Notes: generated from the letters alone by a model not told the origin. DNA of 64,000 nucleotides from Diphasiastrum complanatum (GCA_029204225.1 CM055094.1:11945538-12009537); one strand, 5' to 3'; positions 32,991-43,996 are shown, counted from the stretch's first letter. Numbers and translations are program-made.

Positions 32991-33319
32991 GGACGCACAA
33001 TTATTATAACCACATCTAGAGCAAATGCCGCTAAATATCATGCACAGAAGTAGCGTGAAAAACAAATGACAAGGTTTTTGTGACTTATTACCCTTATTTC
33101 TGTTGCTATTCATCACTTTTGTCCCTCCATAGCCAGTGCTGTCTTCACGAAAATATAAGACGGAAGGTTTCACATCATTCTGTTTCGTGTACTTCTGCCT
33201 AGGAGGTCAATCCATTGCAAATAATAGTTCAAAACCAGCAAGAAAACCTCATAACATACTGAAAACGCAGCTCCTAAATAACAGAATTCTCTCGAAAATG
33301 AGAATATCAAACCATTCAC

Positions 33320-33625
33320 ATGGAATGTAAGAAAAGCAGATGACGAAGTCAAAACGATCTCATTAAATATTCAAATAACAAGCTTTTTTTTTTGCAACTC
33401 CAGTGGCAATTTGTCACCCCCGATCTACTGCAGATACGATTTCGAGAGCATAGCAAAAAAATTACATGGAATATAAGGAAAGATCAAAAAGATCTCATGA
33501 ACACAAATCACCCGGAATGTGAAAAAACCAGATGACAAAATCAAAAAATTCTCATAAACTATCGAAATAAGCATTTTGCTTGCAACTTCAGTGAAAATTC
33601 GTCACCTCCGATCTACTGCAGGTAC
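33320..33625. repeat. imperfect direct repeat, about 190-bp spacing
   Basis: Both copies run from GGAATGT..AGATGAC through TTGCAACT to CCGATCTACTGCAGRTAC. Copy 1 lies at about 33322-33434, copy 2 at about 33513-33625. Confidence 0.75.
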
Positions 33626-34690
33626 ACAAAAGATGAATGAAGGCATAATAATGATACCTGACAGGAAGAGGCAGATGGATGAAAATGTATGGATGCGAGC
33701 AGAGGTGTGGTTATGGAAACGGCAAAACAGTCGCAAATACAGAAAAAGCTTCTTCGAGTATTTGCGAACAGAAAGCTTCAAGTAATTGCGAAGAGAAAGA
33801 CTAGAGGCTAATATTATTACCTTGTCGGCCATCACAAACTCCTCATGTGCTTTATTATGTTTTTTTTTGGGCCTTCCTTTTTTTATAGTATATAATTCTA
33901 ATGGGCATTATTTCTCAAAAATCGATATCATAAAAAAAATTAAGATTTTTCATGGAGGCATATAAACTCTTCTCTCACCAAGGAGCTCCAAAAAATGCAA
34001 GTGTTTTGAGAATAGCTTCAAAAGGTTTTTCGAACACTCAAACTAATGGTGGCCTCGATCAAAACTACTACTCTCTGGGTCTAGTCATAAAGCACATAAT
34101 GCACTATGTAAAGGGAGTTTTTTAGATTGAGATGCACTAGAAGTCCCTTCTATTGAATGGATGCCTCTCATTCGTCGTCCAAAAGAAAAAAAAAATGGCT
34201 TCCACTTTCATATTGAGAGCATTTTTTCTATCGAATCTTGATAAGTGTGTTGTACTATGGAATGGGCCGGGCAGAACATGAAAATTACTATTTAAGACAC
34301 GTGAGTTGCTCTAAAAAGTCTTTTTCACAAGGAAAGTTTCGGACTTTAGTCACTCACAATGCCTATATAAGAATTGTAATCCTCAAAATTTTCTTACTCT
34401 AGACATGGCACAAAGTGTCATTCAAGAGTTAGGGTCCAATTCAGAATATGTTTGGATTCTATTACTCTTACATTTTAATCTAAAATAATTGATTCATCGG
34501 AACTTCTTTACGAGAAGTATTGACTTTTTGGTTTACATCAACTATCTAACTCCATCCGAGTTTTCGGGATAGCTTCTCATCCTTTTTCAATCGAAAAAAG
34601 ATCAATCCTATGCACATAACCCTCTGAATGAATTCAAAAATGACTCATAAAGGTTGTGACTTATAAGCAATACAACTAAACTATAATATC
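33626..34690. other. no recognisable gene
   Basis: AT-rich sequence. A segment near 34258 (ATGGAATGGGCCGGGCAGAA) resembles the sequence just right of the TIR element near 5264, so it may be part of another repeat. Confidence 0.45.
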
Positions 34691-34756
34691 ACTTGCATGG
34701 TACAACATTTGTAGCAAGCCCAGAAATCAATATGATTTGTTTTTCCAATATTAACA
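34691..34756 (-). repeat. 3' LTR fragment, family A
   Basis: On the minus strand it begins TGTTAATATTGG after the tract TTTTAGGAGGAG (34757-34768). It matches the family A LTR for about 66 bases up to TGCAAGT, then stops. Confidence 0.8.
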
Positions 34757-34886
34757 CTCCTCCTAAAAGTAATCTATATTGATTTGAACATGGATCTTGG
34801 TATAACTCCAAGATTGGCTCTATGCTTGATGAAGGAACTTTTGCTCAAAGGTTTGGTGAGCATATCAGCAATGCAAGATGATGTGT

Positions 34887-35644
34887 CTAGGTGCTGATTT
34901 CCCCTCCAATGAGCTTCTCTCTCACGAAGTGATGTGCAACTTCGACATGCTTGCTCCTTGCATGGAATATCGGGTTGTTGGCAAGGGCTTGGGCTGAAAT
35001 GTTGTCACACATGATCATAGGTAGATCCTCTTCCAAGATTATCTTTAGTTCCACTAGTAACCTCTTGATCCAAAGCACTTCCTTTGTTTTTGAAATAAGA
35101 ATTCCTTGGAGAGTTTCTAGATTAGGCAACTCCTCTTTAATAGCAAAAGACTGAACAAGATTATCATAGTCATCTCTCAAGCCATTCAGTATTACTTGGA
35201 CTAGCTCATCTTGGTTAATAGTAACACCAACACAGGAGAGCTCTCTATGTAAATCTTTAACTCTCAGAACATAGTTAGATGCACTCTCTTCACTTCTTTG
35301 GAAACTTTGGAAAATCTGATTCCTAAGAGTGAGTATTCTAGAAGTATTCTTTGCTTCATAGATGGTCTTTAGTGCATCCCAAGCTTCTTTGGTTGTATTG
35401 CAAGATCCTATCTCTCTCAAAATTTCATTAGATACATTCATCTTAATGAAATGTAGAGCCATTCTAGCTCTTTTCTTGTACTTAAGAATTTCAGCCTGTG
35501 CTTGAGGCTCCTCCTCAACACCAAGCACAATATCCATAACATCCTGGAGTATCAAAATAGACTCCATTCTAGACTTCCAAATTGAGTAATTAGAAGTGTT
35601 TAGTCTTCACTGGCTTTTAGAAGGTATCCTCCCTGAGATGTCAT
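34887..35644 (-). pseudogene. copia gag fused in frame to the RNase H end
   Basis: Gag starts near 35644 (MTSQGGYLLKASED), shifts frame, and continues RLNTSNYSIWKSRMESILI. The body is a copia gag with AWDALKTIYEAKN, LTLRNQIFQSF and LNGLRDDYDNLVQSFAIKEE. At about 35084, after LISKTK, it passes without a stop into EVLWIKRLLVELKIILEE, which is the RNase H part seen at 1246-1310 of copy 1. The frame ends early because about eight bases are lost after GGEI. Confidence 0.88.
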
Positions 35645-36399
35645 TTTAATGAAGACTTCTTAGTTATTGGACTGAGATATGTTTGAGCTTGTTTCAATTA
35701 GACTTAAAGTTGCTGCTCTCTTTCACTATAGGTATTTTCAAGGATGTACTACCTTCCTATGTGAAACACTTGCAGCTGTAGTTGAGATGACTCTCAAATA
35801 TTCCACAAAACAAGTTATCTAGATCAGACACACAAAGTGGATTGAGACACTTTGGCTAGTTTGAATCCTACTTTTGGCACATGTGAAATGCTTCAAAGAA
35901 AACACAACTGATTCTCAGAAGGCTCAAAAGGTGTTCATTACTTCAAACTCAGTCCTGATCTTCAGTTTCTTGTGTAGGATGCTCAAAACAATGGATTCAA
36001 AACAAAGCAAGATTGAATCAAATCAAAATGTTGTCACTCGGATTTTGGACCTATCACTATCCTCTTTAAAAGCTTATAACTCTTGCTAGACACATCAGAT
36101 TGATTTGATTTCAACTTTTGTGGAAAGTATAGATCATAAGCTCTCCATTAAGCTATAACAATTCTTTCTTTGGATCTATTAGCAAGGAGAACAAAAGGAC
36201 TAAAAATCTCTGATTTTCACACGTGTGGAATTCCAGAATTCCGTACTACCACTTTTCAGGTCTGAAAATTCAGTTCCAATCCGATTTGATCCAAATACAC
36301 TTCAAAGAAAAGTGAGAAAAAGTGCAAAACTACTTTTTTGCTTTATTTAGCTCTCAGTTTCTTGTACAATTAGAGATGTTAGCATGCAAAGCTTAATTT

Positions 36400-36412
36400 G
36401 GCTCTGATACCA
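36400..36412 (-). promoter_or_regulatory. primer-binding site, initiator-Met type
   Basis: On the minus strand TGGTATCAGAGCC follows the LTR end TTTTTGTCA directly. Confidence 0.9.
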
Positions 36413-36931
36413 TGACAAAAATTTTAGAATTCACACGTGTGGGGAATGTCCACAAGTATGATTGATCTTGATTAAGCTTTGTGATTAGCATAGTAACCTG
36501 ATTCTAGATTGATTAGCAAGAGCTAGTTAAGAAGAAATGGCTTAACCACAATCTAATATGGTAAGCATCAGAATATGATATCAATGAATCAAATAATGAA
36601 CAAAAGTACAAGATTTCAGTGTATTAGCATTAGCTTCAACACGAGTTAGAGAGTGAGAGATAACAAGCAAAATAGTTTAGATCCAAAATGGCATGAGGTA
36701 GCTACAAAACTTGGTTCTTCATCATAGATTGTGAGTAGAGCTACACATATTTATGGAGTTTGAGGTGGCTTGAGGTAGAACCACATCTATCCATTCCAAA
36801 ATGACAAGTAAAGTGACATCTAGAGTCTATGTGACTTTTGTCACTTGCCATGCATGAAATTCTACCAACTTTTTACAAGTGTACTAGTTCAAACTAACAA
36901 AGTACAAATCATCATGCATGTGTCCATTACA
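36413..36931 (-). repeat. 5' LTR, family A, truncated
   Basis: Matches the last 520 or so bases of the 794-bp family A LTR. The first 270 bases are missing where plus-strand integrase sequence takes over at 36932. Confidence 0.88.
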
Positions 36932-38143
36932 AACCTTTGTGAAGTTGCTTTGTTATATAAGGAGGAGCTGTGGCATAGAAGGTTGGGTCATCCTAACTTT
37001 AAATGTATGTCTTCTATGGTTAAGAAGGTGAAGACTATTGGTCTTCCAAAATCTCTTTCTAAAGATTTCAAGCCTTGTGAGGCTTGTGCCATTGCAAAAT
37101 CCATATCAGAAGTCTTTATAAAGCCTACTCATCCTTTGGAGTTTATACACTCAGATGTACATTTTTTCTCTTCTAAAAGTATTGGTGGTGCAACATGTTT
37201 TGTCACCTTTATTGATGACTTTACTAGATATACTTGGATGTATCTACTTTCTTCAAAGGCAATGGTTTTTTATCACTTTCTAATCTTCAAAGCTTATGTT
37301 GAGAAACAGTTTTCTTTTAAAGTTAAAGCTTTAAGATGTGATGGAGGAGGTGAATACATCTCCAACAAGTTTCATGAATACTGTGAAGGTGAAGAAATAA
37401 AGAGAGAGTTTTTTTGTGCTTATTCTCCATCTCAAAATGGAGTAGCTAAGAGCAAAAACAGATTTTTATGTGAATATGCTAAAGCAATTCGAGTAGTAGC
37501 TTCTTTGCCTATTGAATATTGGGGTGAAGCTATAAATTGTGCAAACTATTTGTGCAATAGATTATCTCACAATGCACTTGTTGGAAAATCACCTTTTGAA
37601 GTCTTGTTTAAGAAGAAATCTAAGGTAGATCACCTTAGAGTTTTTGGTTGTGCTTGCTTTGTTAATATGCCCTTGGAAACAAGGAAAAGAGATGATTCTA
37701 ATTGTATTAAAAGGATCATGGTTGGATATGCATCCAACAAGAAAGCTTACAGAATCTATGTTCCCTCTACTTCAACTATAATTGAGAGTAGAGATGTTAT
37801 ATTTCATGAAGATCAAAAATACATTCTTGAGGAGGTCGAGTTCAAAGATTCTCACAAAGATACTCCAATCATCACCCTTGAACACTATCATGGAGAGATG
37901 GGGCCGAGAATTGATGAGGAGTCACCTCGAATCTTTTCACCAAGGAGATCTCAAAGAGAAAGATCCAAGCCTAGAAGGCTTACCTATGAAGATAGAGGCA
38001 AGCAAGTGGAAATCAACTCCACTAATTGTGCTTATTTTATTTCTCATGAGGAGCCGAAGGATGTATATAATGCCCTCAACTTGAAGGAATGGTACCTTGT
38101 CATGAAGGAGGAATATGATGCTTTGATGGCCAATAAGACATAG
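36932..38143 (+). pseudogene. family A copia integrase
   Basis: The N-terminal HHCC zinc region reads LWHRRLGHPNFKCM ... CEACAIAKS. Two catalytic Asp are present, in IHSDVHF and LRCDGGGEY. The catalytic Glu of the DD35E triad is gone, since the usual GVAERKN is GVAKSKN. The C-terminal part (VDHLRVFGCACFVN, MVGYASNKKAYRIY, SRDVIFHED) is open to the TAG at 38141-38143, shared with copy 1. The frame extends left into the LTR of the minus-strand element, but that part is not integrase. Confidence 0.9.
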
Positions 38144-39592
38144 GAGCTTGTGGATCTTCCATCCAACAAGTACACCATTGGTTGCAAGTGGGTTTATCGA
38201 GTCAAGTATAATCAAGATGGCACAATCAACAAGTACAAGGCTAGGCTTTGTGCCAAAGGTTTTGCTCAAGTTTATGGACTTGATTATGAGGAGACCTTTG
38301 TCCCAGTTGCAAAGATGGTATCAATTAGAATCATAATTTCTCTTGCTTGTTTTTTCAATTGGCAAGTTCTTCAACTAGATGTCTCTAATGCATTTCTAAA
38401 TGGGTATCTAGAAGAAGAGATTTATATCGATCAGCCTATTGGGTTCATCCATGACAAAGAAAAAGTTTGCTTGCTCTTCAAAAGTTTATATGGATTGAAG
38501 CAAGCTCCAAGGTCATGGTATTCTTGACTTAACACCTTTCTTGAGTCACTAGGATTTAATCTTAGTAACTATGATCCTTTCTTATATGTCAAGTTTTTTG
38601 ATGAAGATATTGTCATTCTTCTTATTTATGTTGATGATATCATTCTGACAGGAAGTAGTATCAAGTTAGTTGAGGAAAGCAAGATTGCACTTGGAAAAGA
38701 GTTCAAGATGCAAGATCTTGGAAAAATTCACTATATTCTAGGACTAGAGATTGACTTTCTTAAAGATAAAGCTTTTGTATGTCAATCCAAGTATGCTCTT
38801 TTAATGTTAAAGAAGTTCAATATGTTGAGTTGTAAGAGTATATAAACACCTATGGAGCAAAAAGTAAAGGATTCTTACAAAGGTGATGAAAGATCCTTTA
38901 TGGACATCACACTTTTTAAAAGTCTTATAGGCGCCTTAATTTGGCTCACAATAACTAAACCTGACATAAGCTTTATTGTTCATAAGTTGAGCTAGGTTAT
39001 GCAAAATCCTACTATCTATCATTGGAAAATGGCCAAGAGAGTGCTTAGACATATATCTTCAACTTTTGATTTTGGTTTATTGTATAAAAGTGAAGATCTT
39101 TCTATTATTGGTTATTTTGACTCGGACTTTGCAAGTGATAGAGCAGATCGAAAATCTACAAGTGCTTATGTCATATATCTTGGAGGAAACTTGATATCTT
39201 GGCTTTCCAAAAAGCAAAATATTGTATCACTCTCATCATGTGAAGATGAGTGCAAGGCACTCACTACAACAACAAAATAAGTGCTTTGGATCAAGAGGTT
39301 ACTAGTGGAACTAAAGATAATCTTGGAAGAGGATATACCTATGATAATGTGTGACAACATTTCATCCCAAGCCCTTGCCAACAACCCGATATTCCATGCA
39401 ATGAGCAAGCATATCAAAGTTGCACATCACTTCATGAGAGAGAAGCTCATTGGAGGAGAAATCAATTTGGAGCACATCGACGCATCATCTTGCATTGTTG
39501 ATATGATCACCAAACCTTTGAGCAAAAGTTCCTTCATCAAGCATAGAGGCAATCTTGGAGTTATACCAAGATCCATGTTCAAATCAATATAG
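38144..39592 (+). pseudogene. family A copia reverse transcriptase and RNase H
   Basis: RT from LPSNKYTIGCKWVYRVKYN through LDVSNAFLNGYLEEEIY and YGLKQAPRSWYS, then a TGA at 38525-38527. YVDD lies at about 38629-38640. Further stops follow (after CKSI, after HKLS, and in TTTTK-VLWI). RNase H ends with IVDMITKPLSKSS. It lacks the frameshift of copy 1 near base 765, so it shows the ancestral frame there. Confidence 0.92.
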
Positions 39593-39609
39593 ATTATTTT
39601 TAGGAGGAG

Positions 39610-40041
39610 TGTTAAAATTGGAAAAACAAATTATATTGATTTCTTGGCTTGCTACAGATGTTGTACCCTACAAGTATGTAGCTCATAAATGCAAAATGCC
39701 AAGTTTGGCCTACATAGAACTCGAGCTACATGGTTATGTAATGTCTAGATTCAAGAATACAACTTGCATACAATTTGTAGACATAGAATTAGCAAAGTCA
39801 TGCTTGTAGAAACTCGTGGCAATTCACATGCATTAATTGTAAGTGATCCATAGTGACATGCAAGGCATGCACAAAGTGTAATGGACACATGCATGATGAT
39901 TTGTACTTTGTTAGTTAGAAATAGCACACTTGTAAAAAGTTGGTAGAATTTCATGCATGGCAAGTGACAAATGTCACATAGACTCTAGATCACTTTAGTT
40001 GTCATTTTGGAATGGATAGATGTGGTTCTACCTCGTGCTAC
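39610..40041 (+). repeat. 3' LTR of family A copy 2, left part
   Basis: Begins TGTTAAAATTGG after the tract TTTTTAGGAGGAG. Broken by the chromovirus after GCTAC at 40037-40041. Confidence 0.92.
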
Positions 40042-40568
40042 TGTTGTAAAGCTGACTCAGGTGCACCCAACGTGCCTTGTAAGACTCTAAGGGGTGACAC
40101 TTCCTAAAGTCCCAGAGCAAGTTAGAACGTCAAGGACTGAGCCTCCGACCTGTGGTGAGCCAGTCAAGTAGTCACAAGTCATGAGCTAGCTCTGGAGCTC
40201 GAGTCATGGCCTAGCCAGGAAGCAAGTTGATTCTGCCACCGGAACGGCTCCTGGGACCCATGTCCGGGAGCCAGACTGATTCTGCCAGGCTTGCCAGGCT
40301 TAATCAGCAAAATAAAAACTAAGTCCCAAAAAGCGTGCTTTACCAGAAAGCACTATGTTTCAGAACAGAGGGGGTACGCCGAATCACAGCAGAACTATAG
40401 GGGGAGTCCGGCAGACAGAAACTTGGGCAGCTCAACCAGCGCCAGGAATCCAGTCGCCAGGTCTCAGCTCCCTCTACCAGCACGAGCCAGGCACAATGCC
40501 CAGCACGTGTTGGTGGCCCCGAGACCGGTCAGTCTATGTATGAATGTAAACTCTTCCAAATCTAATAA
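40042..40568 (+). repeat. partial 5' LTR of the chromovirus
   Basis: 527 bases, aligned without gaps to 41141-41667 with only five differences by eye, all transitions. Breaks off at TCTAATAA, where the 3' LTR continues AGTTGATCC. Confidence 0.93.
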
Positions 40569-40899
40569 TTTTCATATCTCATTACTCAAACGGTACAAAC
40601 CAGATGAGCGATTTGATCGGCAACACGAACTCCGTCACCCACCAACGACACTTGATGATACGAAGAGGCAGCTTGTACCAGAACAAATATTGACACATAG
40701 AAAGCGAACTGGCATTCAACGTGAATATCTAGTGAAGTGGCTACGGGCTCCACTTATTGAGGCTTCTTGGGAGTACGAAGACAAACTTAAGGAGGGAGCC
40801 CCTGAAGTACTAGCAGATTATCTGCAGAAGAACCAACGTAATAGCCATTTTCCCAGATCGGCACACAAAGCACTACCTGGCGGCATGCCTCTTACATAA
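40569..40899 (+). pseudogene. chromovirus integrase end with chromodomain
   Basis: Reads FHISLLKRYKPDERFDRQHE, then the chromodomain VPEQILTHRKRTGIQREYLV, KWLRAPLIEASWEYED and LADYLQKN, ending at TAA 40897-40899. FHxSLLK plus a chromodomain with LVKW and SWE marks the end of a chromovirus integrase. The frame is open leftwards through the LTR to about 40291, giving an artificial LTR-chromodomain reading frame. Confidence 0.9.
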
Positions 40900-41130
40900 A
40901 CATTCATGGCCATTCTGAAGTTCAAGGAACTTTCCGGTATTTTTCTTAAGTTTGCCAATAAATCACTTGCAGCTTTACACAGGTTTTACATAAGTGAACT
41001 TTATCTACACTTTTCCTGTGCTACTGCCAATGTATTTTGTAATTCAAAGTTGCTAAGGCCGGTGAATTAAGCCCGTGTCATACGTCCTAGGTCTAGTTTG
41101 GCCCTGATGAGGACATCAGCTTTTTCAAAC

Positions 41131-41140
41131 GAGGGGAGGA
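41131..41140 (+). promoter_or_regulatory. polypurine tract of the chromovirus
   Basis: GAGGGGAGGA directly precedes the 3' LTR start TGTTGTAAAG. Confidence 0.85.
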
Positions 41141-42004
41141 TGTTGTAAAGCTGACTCAGGTGCACCCAACGTGCCCTGTAAGACTCTAAGGGGTGACACT
41201 CCCTAAAGTCCCAGAGCAAGTTAGAACGTCAAGGACTGAGCCTCCGACCTGTGGTGAGCCAGTCAAGTAGTCACAAGTCATGAGCTAGCTCTGGAGCTCG
41301 AGTCATGGCCTAGTCAGGAAGCAAGTTGATTCTGCCACCGGAACGGCTCCTGGGACCCATGTCCGGGAGCCAGACTGATTCTGCCAGGCTTGCCAGGCTT
41401 AATCAGCAAAATAAAAACTAAGTCCCAAAAAGCGTGCTTTACCAGAAAGCACTATGTTTCAGAACAGAGGGGGTGCGCCGAATCACAGCAGAACTATAGG
41501 GGGAGTCCGGCAGACAGAAACTTGGGCAGCTCAACCAGCGCCAGGAATCCAGTCGCCAGGTCTCAGCTCCCTCTACCAGCACGAGCCAGGCACAATGCCC
41601 AGCACGTGTTGGTGGCCCTGAGACCGGTCAGTCTATGTATGAATGTAAACTCTTCCAAATCTAATAAAGTTGATCCTTGGGGATGATTACCATTTCGGTT
41701 TCGCCTCCGGGACTGGTCCAAGTGGAAGGACCCTTACTACAACCTTTTTGCGTCGCTGGCGCCTAAGGGTCCATGTCATCAACATGGGGCTTGCCGCTAT
41801 GCCAATTGGTCAGTTTGGCGACCACTATGCCTTGGGTTTCATGTGTGGCTTGTCTTTGCCTTTGGTTACCTTTTGGGGACGGATTCTGAGTTGGCTTTCG
41901 GGTTGGTTGGGATTACGTAAGTGCATGATGGATGAATGTTAGACTTAAGCGCGTGTTGGGGAAACCGCTCAATTCCCAGCGCTCTTTGAGGCGCGGGCGC
42001 AACA
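41141..42004 (+). repeat. 3' LTR of the chromovirus
   Basis: 864 bp, TG..CA ends. An AATAAA hexamer lies at 41663-41668, the point where the 5' copy breaks off. Confidence 0.93.
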
Positions 42005-42009
42005 GCTAC

Positions 42010-42366
42010 CTTAAACTCCATAAATATATGTAGCTCTCCTCACAGTCAATGATGAAGAACCAAAGTTTTGTAGCTACCTCATGCCATTTTGGATCTAAAC
42101 TATTTTGCTTGTTATCTCTCTATCTTTCTCTCTCTAACTCGTGTTGAAGCTAATGCTTATACACTGATATCTTGTACTTTTGCTCATTATTGACTCATTG
42201 CTATCATATTCAGTTGCTTAGGATGCTAGATTGTGGTTACCATTTCTTCTGAACTAGATCTTGCTAATCAATCTAGAATCAGGTTATTGTGCTAAGCACA
42301 AAGCTTAATTAGATCTATCATACTTGTGGACATTCTCCACACGTGTGAATTCTGGAAATTTTGTCA
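42010..42366 (+). repeat. 3' LTR of family A copy 2, right part
   Basis: Resumes the family A LTR (CTTAAACTCCATAAATATATG) and ends GGAAATTTTGTCA. With the left part it restores an LTR of about 789 bases. Confidence 0.92.
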
Positions 42367-43288
42367 AACTTGATCTGGAAAATCAGAACCTAAAAATAAA
42401 ACTGGCAAAGATTCACTCGGCAAAGGTTCAACAGTGCTATTTTTGAAAAAAAAAAACTCTTTAATAAGGTTTTTTGGACAAATTCATAGAAATAACCATT
42501 GCCGAACTCTCAGACTCAGAATCTGACATTGAAAAATCTAGGGTAGAACTGGCGAAGGTTTCTGGCATACAAAAACATAGTTTTCTATGATTTGGATTGA
42601 ATGTTCATCAAACTCAAAAATAGTAATTTTTTGGAAACTTGGCGAAGGTTCTGGCTAAGAATCAAGAGTAATACCGGAATTTTTGCAGAAAAGAGATTTT
42701 TTTGACAACAATATGACAACTGATCCTTTGAGAAACCTTCTATTTTTTATATTATTTTTCCTCGACCTGGTAGTAGATAGATCTGAATCACACCTATGCA
42801 CAATGAATCAGACAAAGGTTCTTTTTCTGTATTTTTAGGGTTTTGATGATTTTTTGGTGTTTTTTAATGGTTTTTTAGATGTTTCTGAAAATCTGTTGGA
42901 AAGGATTGTTGGACCTTCAAACTGAAGGTTTTGTGATCAAAATTGAAAGTGCCTGCAACTCGACGAACGGTTTCTAAAAGAGGACAAAAAGTTATCAGCT
43001 CTAATGACAATTTTGTCTCCTTTTGACCAAAATCTGACAAATTTAACCGATTTTTGTTTGTTTTTTCTGATATCTCAGATCCAAATGGATCTAAAGGTTG
43101 GTGATCTGAATAGCTTTCCCTGTTCAACAATTAGATTAGATTTCAAACAAACAAATCCACTCAAATCAAGCAAAATTACTCCCAAACTAACCCTAAATAC
43201 AGATTTTAACACTATTCATGCCACGACAAGATGCCTAATGCAAGCTAACCATCCAACAAACATGCTGCAAACTTAAAAATTGGTGTAG
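42367..43288 (-). mobile_element. leader region of an Athila/Tat-type gypsy element
   Basis: The stretch between the family A LTR end and the primer site at 43289-43307. It has no clear coding region; several GGCRAAGGTTC motifs recur on the plus strand. It is assigned by position only. Confidence 0.4.
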
Positions 43289-43307
43289 CTCCCCGGCAAC
43301 GGCGCTA
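43289..43307 (-). promoter_or_regulatory. primer-binding site of Athila/Tat type
   Basis: On the minus strand TAGCGCCGTTGCCGGGGAG. This differs by one base from the TGGCGCCGTTGCCGGGGA site that I know from plant Athila/Tat Ty3/gypsy elements. It lies just inside an LTR end, ACCCACTACA. Confidence 0.8.
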
Positions 43308-43311
43308 AAAT

Positions 43312-43996
43312 TGTAGTGGGTTTCTTTCCTTGTCTATCCTCAACCCAAGATCTAATCAGTCTAGCCTCGAGGAGATGAAGTTAGTTGTCTTGCATAGATT
43401 CGTTCCATGAGAGCGATAGCATAGTTCAGATTTGAGCATGAATAAAAGATCCACATATAACTCTAACATCCATTAACCCTAAGCATTAGCACTACATTCA
43501 TTAACACTAATTCCACAATGAAGATAGCTTACTCTCTCTCTTCCACAATGAAGATAGCTTACTCTTTTTCTCTCTCTCTCCTTCTCTCTCATAAAAGTCT
43601 TAAAACATGCAATCCCAATAACAATCAGATCCAACAATTAGCAAATACAATAAAAAGCATAAGAAATGGAGGAAAAGTGATAGAGAGCAAAGACATTCAT
43701 AAATCTATTTCACAAGAGAACCAATCCGCTTTATTGAAATGAAGATATATACATGTGTAGGAAAGTCGAGTTGGTCCCTTTTTATAGTAGAGAGGAGGAC
43801 CCTAGCCTTTGAATCCTATTGGTCCATTTTTGTCCCTAATTATTCAAATTTAAAAAAGAGTGGGAACCATCCAAATTGGAGGGAAACCCAACTTTATTCA
43901 CTAACTTGACATTTACGTCTCGCGACATTAAAAGTCCCGCAAAAAGGCCTAAAGTCCTTTTATTGACTTTCTAATTAATTAAATAACTATGTGATC
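43312..43996 (-). repeat. 5' LTR of an Athila/Tat-type gypsy element (left limit approximate)
   Basis: The LTR ends ACCCACTACA on the minus strand next to the primer site. A TATA box (CTATAAAAAGG, minus) lies near 43780. It includes CT-rich tracts and a repeated AATGAAGATAGCTTACTCT at 43516 and 43546. The far end near 43996 is where copia gag begins and is not precisely fixed. Confidence 0.6.

Larger units (their letters stand above)
34691..36931 (-). mobile_element. internally deleted copia, family A (minus strand)
   Basis: On the minus strand the order is truncated 5' LTR, primer site, gag N-terminal half, C-terminal end of RNase H, polypurine tract and the first 66 bases of a 3' LTR. About 3 kb of pol is missing in a single deletion. 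Its upstream LTR is cut at 36931, where a plus-strand family A element begins. Confidence 0.9.
40042..42004 (+). mobile_element. young Ty3/gypsy chromovirus, internally deleted, inside a copia LTR
   Basis: It runs from TGTTGTAAAG to GGGCGCAACA and is flanked by a perfect 5-bp duplication, GCTAC, at 40037-40041 and 42005-42009. It contains the first 527 bases of the LTR, the very end of integrase with a chromodomain, a 3' untranslated part, a polypurine tract and a full 864-bp 3' LTR. Gag, protease, RT, RNase H and most of integrase are missing. Confidence 0.94.
36932..42366 (+). mobile_element. Ty1/copia element, family A, copy 2 (5' truncated, with nested insertion)
   Basis: It starts abruptly inside the integrase, without LTR, gag or protease. 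It runs through RT and RNase H to a 3' LTR that is split by a 1963-bp chromovirus at 40042-42004. It is nearly identical to copy 1 at 1-2370. Confidence 0.92.

Noticed and set aside
36845-36931. N-terminal extension of the long family A integrase frame
   Set aside because: These codons read the opposite strand of the minus-oriented LTR. True integrase homology begins at about 36932.
40291-40899. A 202-codon open frame through the chromovirus LTR and chromodomain
   Set aside because: The first 90 or so codons are LTR sequence, as the 3' LTR shows by having the same frame. The fusion is a by-product of the deletion, not a designed protein.
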